The position numbers were made by a program, and so were the translations under genes. Below are positions 1 through 6,643 of a stretch of 20,690 nucleotides of DNA, piece by piece; positions within the stretch are counted from its first letter, which is position 1; every line of letters starts with the position of its first letter. The DNA comes from a virus, in IMG/VR virus record IMGVR_UViG_3300027861_000236, positions 1-20,690 of that record, one strand, 5' to 3'. Under the pieces are notes generated by a model, which did not search any database, was not told the DNA's origin, and was given only the letters and a program-made list of their open reading frames with translations.

Positions 1-285
1 TTTAGACACCATCCTCTTTTGATGCTTTGTGACTCTGTTTTTTTGATTTATAATTAGAACCAAATCAAAATCCTCATTTCTTGGTTCTATATTGAAACAC
101 AGAGAAGTAATCCATATGTTGACTTTAGAACCTACGTCTTTCTGTAGATGTGGTGATAATCGATAATTATTAAACCTAGCCACGTACTTATAACTGTCAA
201 TGAGCGATCCCTGGTTAGACCCCAACAGAGAACCTGAATTAGATATCAGTGCTGTGTCTTTTAGAATTTCTGGTAGCTCATTCAT
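1..285 (-). CDS. Glycosyltransferase family 29 (sialyltransferase-like), N-terminal part, cut by window edge
   Basis: An open frame of 95 codons runs from ATG at 285 to the left edge with no stop, so only the N-terminal part is present. Residues about 13-55 carry the sialylmotif L pattern of GT29 enzymes: a (G/S)NSGSLLGS stretch, then G-x-x-I-D, V-A-R-F-N-N, and DVGSK. In this family the motif binds the CMP-sialic acid donor; bacterial and phage members exist whose real donor and acceptor are unknown. Sialylmotif S and the catalytic His would lie beyond the edge, so activity cannot be judged. The gene follows the terminator after the capsid gene, and I see no clear ribosome binding site before its ATG; an in-frame TAG at 298-300 rules out a longer start. 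A role in decorating virion or host glycans is inference only. Confidence 0.75.
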   Translation of the reverse strand, partial: MNELPEILKDTALISNSGSLLGSNQGSLIDSYKYVARFNNYRLSPHLQKDVGSKVNIWITSLCFNIEPRNEDFDLVLIINQKNRVTKHQKRMVSK

Positions 286-323
286 ATTGTTAAGTTTCTA
301 ACTGTGCCATATGGAAGTATAAG

Positions 324-356
324 AAAAAAGCCCAGTTAGAAAACTAACTGGGCTTT
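324..356 (-). terminator. Rho-independent terminator after the capsid gene
   Basis: A perfect 10-bp inverted repeat (330-339 with 344-353), extended to 13 bp by A:T pairs, encloses an AAAA loop. On the minus strand it is followed by a run of six T (329-324). It lies 47 bases past the capsid stop codon and would end the head-gene transcript before the GT29 gene. On the plus strand the stem is followed only by TTT, so the minus direction is favoured. Confidence 0.88.
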
Positions 357-402
357 AAGTCTTATGTTATCTTCAACATCTTCAAAGATGTTAGATTCCA
401 AC

Positions 403-1977
403 TTATAGGTTAGAAACCGAGATGACACCGTAGTAAAGCCCACCGTCCTCGATCAGTTTCTTACCGTATCGGGTCATTACACCCTTATTTGGCGTGAAGC
501 TGTTCGGGTCCATGACTGTTGGAGTGCTGAGAAGCGGAATGTATGGTGCGTAGAAGTATCCCGCATCCAAAACGCTGCTTCCTTTAAATCCAAGAAGGAT
601 TTTGCAGTTGGGGAATAGTGGGTCTTTGTAGAGCTTCATCTTGCCCTGAATAGTACCCATGTTCATGATTCCGATATCAACGCCTTCAGTGGTGAATGCA
701 TCGCTTGCTCGGAAATCGTTCAACTGCTCAAACTTGCTGCAAAGGTCAGCACTAGTTACCATCCAGTTAGCAGGACCACGTAAAGTAGTTCTATGGATGA
801 TGTTAGCAACTTCAAGAGCCTTGTACATCAAAGCGATGTTTCGGTCAGTGAAGTTAACACTAGCGCCAGCAGCAGTAGCAAAGTTATGATCAGCACGGAT
901 GGCTGCAGCAACAATCAAATCGTTGATGATTTCACGATCGATTTCAGCAACCATCTCGTCGGCCATCAGGTCGGTGAGAGTGCTTTCTGCATCGATGTTG
1001 TGAACCGACTTGAGATCTTGAGCTGCTTCCAAACTCCAGCTAGTCTTAAGTTTACGAGTCATAGCAGCGACCGAATCGCTGTCAATGCTCAATGTTACTT
1101 CAGGCTGGAATGGGTTAGCTTCAAGATCGTACTCGTAATTGATCCTCGAAACTGCACCTGCTGGGAATGCACCAGCAGATAGTGTAACAGTAACGGCACC
1201 AGTCGAGTGATTGAAAACTGTTGTACCAGTATCAACTGCAATTGTCGATGTAAAGTTGGTGCAATCACCAATCAGAACAACATCAGCTGCGCCGTCAGCA
1301 TCGTAGCTAACTCGCAAGCATGGTTCTGCTTCTTCGCAGTTTGGATCAGCATCAGCTTCCGACTCATAAACTTCAACAACAACTGTACCAGCAAGAACTG
1401 GACGATGTGCAAGAGTAGCAGTGACGGTAGTACCGCCGCCACCAACAGTCGCATCCTCACCACGAACTTCTTGCGAAGAGTAGTAAGGATCAAGAGCCCA
1501 ACCGTTTTGCTTAGCAAAACTCTGAGCAGTGTTTTGGCGCATGATCTGAGTACCGGCAACAGTTTGACCTTTGGTCAAGGCGTAACGGTATCTGATGTAG
1601 AAAATCAAGCTGGCAGGCTGGCTCATTGGCTGAACACCAACAAGATTATCTGCGATCAACTTTGGGTACGATTTACGAATCAAAGGAAGCGCAAAGCGAG
1701 TGAAGTCAGCAATGTTAGCAGTGGTGGTCTGGTCTTCTAACAGTACCGATCGATTCTCTGGATTCCAGTGGTTGTACTGATTTTCCAGAATCGAAGCCAT
1801 CAAGCCAAACTTTTGCTTGCCAACTTCGCGGCATTTGTTAAGAACAGGTGACCATTTCTTGACCAACTGGTTTTTCTTCGACTCATGAAGAACAGCTGCT
1901 GAATGCAGGTCTGTCGCTTCGCTAATTGGACGCTGGGCACCTTCAGCGAGGTGACGTCCTCTAGTAGGTAATGACAT
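403..1977 (-). CDS. 23: Major capsid protein, T4 gp23-like
   Basis: Main shell protein of the phage head (524 residues; T4 gp23 is 521). The core reads like the gp23 family: a VGVQPM motif at 113-118 after the R-K-x-Y-P-x-L-I-A stretch, and a T-D-L-M-A-D-E-M-V-A-E-I-D-R-E-I helix at about 335-350. A Gly-rich hinge (179-182) opens a beta-rich insertion of about 100 residues (183-284), corresponding in place to the insertion domain of T4-type shells. The first 33 residues contain three matches to a prohead-protease site: LAE|G (10-13), ISE|A (18-21) and LHE|S (30-33), so the mature protein probably lacks a short N-terminal peptide. ATG at 1977 has an AGAGGAGA binding site at 1985-1992. It is the last gene of the head operon, after scaffold and protease, and ends just before a strong terminator. 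Confidence 0.95.
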   Translation of the reverse strand: MSLPTRGRHLAEGAQRPISEATDLHSAAVLHESKKNQLVKKWSPVLNKCREVGKQKFGLMASILENQYNHWNPENRSVLLEDQTTTANIADFTRFALPLIRKSYPKLIADNLVGVQPMSQPASLIFYIRYRYALTKGQTVAGTQIMRQNTAQSFAKQNGWALDPYYSSQEVRGEDATVGGGGTTVTATLAHRPVLAGTVVVEVYESEADADPNCEEAEPCLRVSYDADGAADVVLIGDCTNFTSTIAVDTGTTVFNHSTGAVTVTLSAGAFPAGAVSRINYEYDLEANPFQPEVTLSIDSDSVAAMTRKLKTSWSLEAAQDLKSVHNIDAESTLTDLMADEMVAEIDREIINDLIVAAAIRADHNFATAAGASVNFTDRNIALMYKALEVANIIHRTTLRGPANWMVTSADLCSKFEQLNDFRASDAFTTEGVDIGIMNMGTIQGKMKLYKDPLFPNCKILLGFKGSSVLDAGYFYAPYIPLLSTPTVMDPNSFTPNKGVMTRYGKKLIEDGGLYYGVISVSNL

Positions 1978-2010
1978 TTATATGTCTCCTCTAAATAGGC
2001 TCAGTTATTA

Positions 2011-2038
2011 AAATTAAAAGGCAACCGCAGGGGTTCCC
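2011..2038 (-). terminator. Weak hairpin with T-rich tail between scaffold and capsid genes
   Basis: On the minus strand a 7-bp arm pair (2038-2032 with 2026-2020, one mismatch) with a 5-base loop is followed by TTTTAATTT. It sits in the 67-base gap between the scaffold stop and the capsid start. It could be an attenuator or an RNA-processing/stability hairpin for the highly expressed capsid message. The mismatch and interrupted T-tract make it weaker than the terminator after the capsid gene. Confidence 0.35.
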
Positions 2039-2044
2039 CCCTTC

Positions 2045-2755
2045 TTATATCGTCTCGTCTACTTCACTAGCAATGGCGTTGATGCTAAATGGTGAATCAT
2101 TAGCTGCCGGTTGCTTTTTAGTCGGTGGACGACGATCTTGGCTTTCAGCCAAAGTAGCTCTGGTAGATCTTGGTTTGCCGGATTTACGGCTCTCTTCGAT
2201 TCTTCTAGTCTGCTTTCTGGGTGCCCTGCGGCTCTCAGTAACAGGTTTAGAAGATTCTTGAATTGACTTTAAAGCAGTAGCCAACTCTCGATTTCTTTTC
2301 AGAGCTTTTTCAGCAATAGCTGTCTTGCGATTTGCAAGTTCTACTGCCTTCCTTTTTCCCTCGGTTGCGACTTGAGCCTTTTGCTTTAGCTTTTCAACTA
2401 CAGCTGTAACGTTTCCGCTTGGCTTGCTATTAGGCTCTAAGCCATGTAACGTTGTTACAATGCTTTTGAGTTTAGCGGTAGCTTCGGATTCATTAAGGGC
2501 TGATTGCTTGGTAAGCTGAGCTTCTATCGCTGCTCCCTTGGTTTCACAGAAAATCTGTACTCTTCTTGCAAGTTCTCGTTTATGAGATTCGGTCTCTTCA
2601 ACCACTACTTGCTTTGCTTGTTCTATTTTGGCTCGGTAGTCAGCGTCATACTGCTCACGAAGAGAAGTTTTATAATTCTCTAAAGACTCGCAGATTTGTT
2701 TGGACAACTCTGACTTGACCCCAGCTTTTTCGAGCAATGCCTGGATCTTATTCAT
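2045..2755 (-). CDS. 22: Prohead core scaffold protein, T4 gp22-like
   Basis: Internal scaffold on which the capsid shell assembles and which the prohead protease later degrades. The 236-residue product is almost entirely helical and charged: a predicted coiled coil covers about residues 20-165, then a basic, Pro- and Ser-rich tail. The N-terminal segment (LLEKAGVKSELSKQICESLE, residues 7-26) has the gp22-family look. Five [LI]-x-E-S tetrapeptides occur (21-24, 87-90, 165-168, 186-189, 202-205), plus V-T-E-S at 172-175; these are candidate cleavage sites, concentrated in the tail. The frame is open to a GTG at 2782, but the ATG at 2755 has a GAGGAG site 7 bases upstream and is the better start. 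The order protease-scaffold-capsid matches T4 genes 21-22-23. Confidence 0.85.
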   Translation of the reverse strand: MNKIQALLEKAGVKSELSKQICESLENYKTSLREQYDADYRAKIEQAKQVVVEETESHKRELARRVQIFCETKGAAIEAQLTKQSALNESEATAKLKSIVTTLHGLEPNSKPSGNVTAVVEKLKQKAQVATEGKRKAVELANRKTAIAEKALKRNRELATALKSIQESSKPVTESRRAPRKQTRRIEESRKSGKPRSTRATLAESQDRRPPTKKQPAANDSPFSINAIASEVDETI

Positions 2756-2762
2756 TCTTATT

Positions 2763-2768
2763 CTCCTC
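2763..2768 (-). promoter_or_regulatory. Ribosome binding site deciding the scaffold start
   Basis: GAGGAG on the minus strand, 7 bases before ATG at 2755. It lies inside the open frame that could be extended to GTG 2782, and therefore favours the shorter 236-residue scaffold protein. Confidence 0.8.
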
Positions 2769-2815
2769 GTGAATTTATTCACTATAGGTATTTTTGCTAG
2801 GAATTATAACTTCTG

Positions 2816-3559
2816 TTACTTTAGATCAAAAAAATCGTTGATTTCAGATACCAACATGTCACTATAAACTTCAGGAGCAAACTTGTTCTTGCTTTTGGCC
2901 ATAGGCCGCAATCGTTTGTTCAATCCTTCCTGAATCTGAAGAATAGCGCCATTTACAGATGGCTCTGCAACCGCATCCCAGGTAACAAAAGCGTAACCGG
3001 GCATTACTCGGTATAATTCCTTACCTGCGCTTTCAACAACATCCATGTCGCCAACACCACGAGAAGAAATACCGACTCTAACCTTATGCTCAAATAAACC
3101 TCTGAGGCAAGCGCCACATGGTAAACTGTGCAAAATTTCAGCTTCACCATAAACCTTACGACCATCCATCCAGACTTTAGTCATTAAATGACTAACGCGA
3201 TCTAGATGAATTTTCGCATCAGCAGGGTGATCAAATTCTCCCATAACTGCTCTTGATGAAACATCATCTTGGATGCTTTCTACAGCGGGGCGCAATACAT
3301 CACTCGTTGAATAGATTCTACCATTTGCGTTTTCTCTATCTCCCATCTGAATTAGACCGGAAACACGCATAGCAGGTAATTCACGACCTTCTTTGCCTTC
3401 TACTACTATATCCTGTTTGTCGATTACGTCAAAAGAGAATGAGTCTCTAATTAACTGATAACCGGCAGGAATTACACCAGTCTCAGCAATAACCCTGCGA
3501 TCAAACCCAGGATTATTTTTAGACACCGACGTTTTGGCTTCTCTTCTTGTAGGTAACAT
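2816..3559 (-). CDS. 21: Prohead core protease, T4 gp21-like
   Basis: Serine protease that matures the prohead by cutting scaffold and capsid proteins. In the 247-residue product I see an ENANGRIY motif (76-83), typical of the family, then a candidate catalytic His111 in FDHPAD, Ser165/166 in VGISSRG, and Asp195 in TWDAVAEPS, the expected order for this herpes-assemblin-like fold. Near the C-terminus IQE|G (209-212) matches the T4 cleavage rule and may be an autoprocessing site that releases a 36-residue tail, as gp21 also processes itself. The open frame reaches TTG 3571, but ATG 3559 has a perfect GGAGG 5 bases upstream, so I place the start there. That gives a 12-base gap to the upstream 984-residue gene. 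Confidence 0.92.
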   Translation of the reverse strand: MLPTRREAKTSVSKNNPGFDRRVIAETGVIPAGYQLIRDSFSFDVIDKQDIVVEGKEGRELPAMRVSGLIQMGDRENANGRIYSTSDVLRPAVESIQDDVSSRAVMGEFDHPADAKIHLDRVSHLMTKVWMDGRKVYGEAEILHSLPCGACLRGLFEHKVRVGISSRGVGDMDVVESAGKELYRVMPGYAFVTWDAVAEPSVNGAILQIQEGLNKRLRPMAKSKNKFAPEVYSDMLVSEINDFFDLK

Positions 3560-3564
3560 TATTG

Positions 3565-3569
3565 CCTCC
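3565..3569 (-). promoter_or_regulatory. Ribosome binding site deciding the protease start
   Basis: GGAGG on the minus strand, 5 bases before ATG 3559. It overlaps the TTG codon at 3571-3569 that would otherwise be the longest start, so the TTG start is unlikely. Confidence 0.85.
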
Positions 3570-3571
3570 AA

Positions 3572-6526
3572 TTATTTGTGGTTCATTGGCTTAGCCGTTG
3601 GAGGCTTGGTTCCTGCTTCGTCACCTTGCTTCACATCTGGCCCAACATCTTCCAGCTTATCATCTGAAAAATCAGTTGGTTTGTGCTTGGGCATATCACG
3701 AGGATTTTCCTTCACATGCTTAGTGTATTTAGCGTTGGTTGGTTCCGAAATATCTTTATCTTCCATCATTTCGTCGTCTTCCTCTTCTTCTGACTCATCA
3801 TCAAAGCCATCATCAGAGTCATCATCTAAGGGTTCGAAGTCTGGCATTTCATTGTCATCATCTTCTACTTCCTCATCAGCTTCATCAGTATCAATAGAAT
3901 CAACCGCAGCCATACCCTCTGTTTCATCATCCATTTCAGGGTCGGCATCAAGTTCAATCATATCCATATCATCAGGATCAGCAGAATCTAAATCAACGTC
4001 CTTTTCGACAACTTCAACATCACCTTCGACTTCAACACTAAAACCACCTTCGGGATTAGATTTAATCGTGGCGACAGCTTGATCAATAGCTTGGTCAAGC
4101 TCATCGTCTTCATTTTCTGAAATAGGTCTTAACTGTTCAATCGAACCATGTAACCAATCAGCAAACACACTTGGTTGGCTAGTTGGAGTTGACTCTAACA
4201 TGCCAACGCTTGCAAAAGCACTATCAAACAATTTTTCTGGAATAGGAATTTCTACCGACCCATCTTCACTTAGAATCACAGGTTTAAGGTCAGAATCTCC
4301 ACCATGATCAAAGATGAAATTAACTCCATTCATCGATCCTGACACTCCATCCTCTTGAGCACTGCCCCATTGGATAGATTCGTTTTTGATTTCCATTGGA
4401 GCTATGCTATTTTTAGCATATCCCCTCTTTCTAATGCGTGGACCTTTTCTTTGATCCTCAGCAACGTCATCATCTTTTTCCCAAGGCTTGCCGCTACCCT
4501 TATCACCATCATCGCCGTCGTCGTGGTCAGAGTCTTCACTGTCGTCATCGTCTTCTTTAGCGCCAAATGGAGCAGCAGCACCAGGAAATGGTTTTTCCTC
4601 TGCAAACAATTCAATGCATTCTCCGATTGCAGAATCTAGTTTGCCATCGGGAACTCTAAATCCTAATGCAGTTATAGCAGCTTCTGCCATGCCTACTAGG
4701 TTATTATCTAACGCGCTGCCCACAAGCTTATGCTCTTTAGCAAGACGATCCATAATTCTAACGACATTCTGCTTATCCGATAAATTGGTGAAAACAGGTG
4801 CACCATAATCAGCCAATAAGCTAGATTCTTTTATTTGATCATTGTAAGCATAAGGGTCAGCGCCCTCTTCAAGATCACAATCATCATCAGGCATATCGTC
4901 ATCTTCTTCATCCTTCATTTCATAATGTAAAGGACGAGACTCACTAAGTGCTTCACGAGCGGCTCTGCTTTCCATTCCTGGGAGTGGAGCAGCAGGCTGC
5001 TGTGGAGCCGGAGCAGGAGCCGGAGCAGGAGCAGGAGCAGGAGCCGGAGCTTCTTGTTGTCCTATTACTGCATCTAATTCATCCTCATCGGGTAGCTGCA
5101 GTTCATCCAACTCTTCTTCTTCCTCTCCACCTGCAGAGCTTTTACCACCAATTTGAATCAATGGTGAATTAATATTGATAACAGGCTGGCCTGAATCTGC
5201 GTCGCCACCCATATCCATTAAAGGATCATCGCCAGGCATTTGATCAAAATCACCTAACGTTTCATTGGCTGCTAATTCTTCTTGAATCGTAGCAATCAAG
5301 TCCTCAGCCTCGAAAATTGCAGCATCATCAAAATCTTTCGCTTGCAACCTGTTAATCAAATTATCCAATTTGCTAGCTAAGTCAAACGACTCTTTGATTT
5401 TCGGAGTTGACTCCTTCAAAGATTCTAAAGTAATTGCTAAAGCTGATGCGGCAACTTCTTTGTTGCTGAAAGCTTCAAATATTAAATTCAAAAACTTATC
5501 ATATGCTGGTTCAAAATCTGTCACATTTTCCAAAATAGCGACATTTTCTGCTAATACAGGATGTTCAGCTTTTTTGGCAATATTTCTCCACTCATCGATG
5601 ATCTTATTGCGACTAATCTTCAAATTAGTACGATGCATCAAAGTGGCGGTATCCTTCACAATTGAATCGTTAAGGACTGCGTTTGCTGCTAACGCATTCT
5701 CAACCAACGTTTCCATTTGTTGAGTTGTTAGCAAGGTAAACTCTTCGTTTTCATTTAAGAAGACTGAAGCCAGCTTCACTGCCTCTTTCACATTGCCTTC
5801 AGCAACTAAGGAAGCTGTGTGCTTCACTCTTTGTTGAAAACCTTCAGACCAATATGCATTTGAAGCTGCATCACGCATTTTGCGAGCAACGAGCTTTCTT
5901 GCAGCCCATTTAGTTACGGGCAATTTGACAGGATTACCACCATTAAAGTGTCCTGCAACTACATGACCGTTTTCAACAATGACATGATCTTTCATGCCTT
6001 CTACAATTGTGCTGATTAATCGCGCTCTGCAATCTTCATCCAACGACTCACCAGTTGTAACATTAATATGGCGAATAACGTTGTCTCTACCTTTTACAAC
6101 ACCTGAAAATGGTACTGCACGACCGGAGAACCGTTGTGCCTGCATTCTTTTGTATGCAGACCCCATTCCCTTCTGGTCATTTTCTTCTATAGCATTAACC
6201 AACTTATAGCATGACTCGGAGAATAAATCTTGTTTCTCCTCCTCTACTATCTGAATTGGTTTAATATTATCAATTGAAACTTTGCCACCCTTTTCTTTGG
6301 TGTGTTCAGCAACAAAATATAAATTGTTGTCAACATCCTCAAAAAACAAGGTGTTAGAGTGCAAAGAAACTAATCTGTAATTTTTGCTAGCATATTTTCC
6401 CATGCTGGCAATTCTATTCTCGAAAAACGCAATTCTGGCCTGAGCGGAATCGTTCAGGGCTCCCAGAAACTTGCGACTATCCATTTTTACAGATTGGGCA
6501 GTCGAGGTGTTCTGATTCTGAGCCAT
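3572..6526 (-). CDS. Large acidic protein between portal and protease genes, probable head/prohead component (function unknown)
   Basis: I do not recognise a named family for this 984-residue protein. Residues 1 to about 370 look like an ordered, mostly helical region containing GRAVPFSGVVKGRD (135-148). From about 395 the chain becomes very acidic and low in complexity: an (AP)n repeat at 493-508, long Asp/Glu runs at 656-670 and 855-935, and a short ordered stretch at about 575-645. Candidate prohead-protease sites are LKE|S (370-373), IKE|S (377-380), LSE|S (527-530), LEE|G (552-555) and IKE|S (565-568), bracketing the acidic middle. ATG 6526 has AGGAG 8 bases upstream. Its position matches that of the small T4 core proteins 67 and 68 between genes 20 and 21, but it is far larger. 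A prohead core or internal head protein is my inference. Confidence 0.8.
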   Translation of the reverse strand: MAQNQNTSTAQSVKMDSRKFLGALNDSAQARIAFFENRIASMGKYASKNYRLVSLHSNTLFFEDVDNNLYFVAEHTKEKGGKVSIDNIKPIQIVEEEKQDLFSESCYKLVNAIEENDQKGMGSAYKRMQAQRFSGRAVPFSGVVKGRDNVIRHINVTTGESLDEDCRARLISTIVEGMKDHVIVENGHVVAGHFNGGNPVKLPVTKWAARKLVARKMRDAASNAYWSEGFQQRVKHTASLVAEGNVKEAVKLASVFLNENEEFTLLTTQQMETLVENALAANAVLNDSIVKDTATLMHRTNLKISRNKIIDEWRNIAKKAEHPVLAENVAILENVTDFEPAYDKFLNLIFEAFSNKEVAASALAITLESLKESTPKIKESFDLASKLDNLINRLQAKDFDDAAIFEAEDLIATIQEELAANETLGDFDQMPGDDPLMDMGGDADSGQPVININSPLIQIGGKSSAGGEEEEELDELQLPDEDELDAVIGQQEAPAPAPAPAPAPAPAPQQPAAPLPGMESRAAREALSESRPLHYEMKDEEDDDMPDDDCDLEEGADPYAYNDQIKESSLLADYGAPVFTNLSDKQNVVRIMDRLAKEHKLVGSALDNNLVGMAEAAITALGFRVPDGKLDSAIGECIELFAEEKPFPGAAAPFGAKEDDDDSEDSDHDDGDDGDKGSGKPWEKDDDVAEDQRKGPRIRKRGYAKNSIAPMEIKNESIQWGSAQEDGVSGSMNGVNFIFDHGGDSDLKPVILSEDGSVEIPIPEKLFDSAFASVGMLESTPTSQPSVFADWLHGSIEQLRPISENEDDELDQAIDQAVATIKSNPEGGFSVEVEGDVEVVEKDVDLDSADPDDMDMIELDADPEMDDETEGMAAVDSIDTDEADEEVEDDDNEMPDFEPLDDDSDDGFDDESEEEEDDEMMEDKDISEPTNAKYTKHVKENPRDMPKHKPTDFSDDKLEDVGPDVKQGDEAGTKPPTAKPMNHK
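5004..5050 (-). repeat. Hexanucleotide tandem repeat coding an Ala-Pro run
   Basis: The unit ggagc(a/c) on the plus strand repeats almost eight times without interruption. On the coding strand it gives the alternating Ala-Pro segment at residues 493-508 of the 984-residue protein, probably a stiff linker. Unit number may vary between isolates by slippage. Confidence 0.9.
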
Positions 6527-6643
6527 TTAATATACTCCTGCGGATTAATCCGATATTACATGTATGTGACTATACTAATTTTGATTTTGGAATTATATTT
6601 GACTAATTGTAAAATCAGCCATCGCAAATACAATTTTATTTAA

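Noticed and set aside
793-1740. Plus-strand frames opposite the capsid gene
   Set aside because: The capsid reading on the minus strand is certain; these frames have no binding site and no recognisable sequence.
3534-4082. Plus-strand open frame, Ser-rich
   Set aside because: It lies opposite the acidic end of the 984-residue gene; its Ser runs are the reverse complement of Asp/Glu codons. No ribosome binding site, and the opposite frame is clearly coding.
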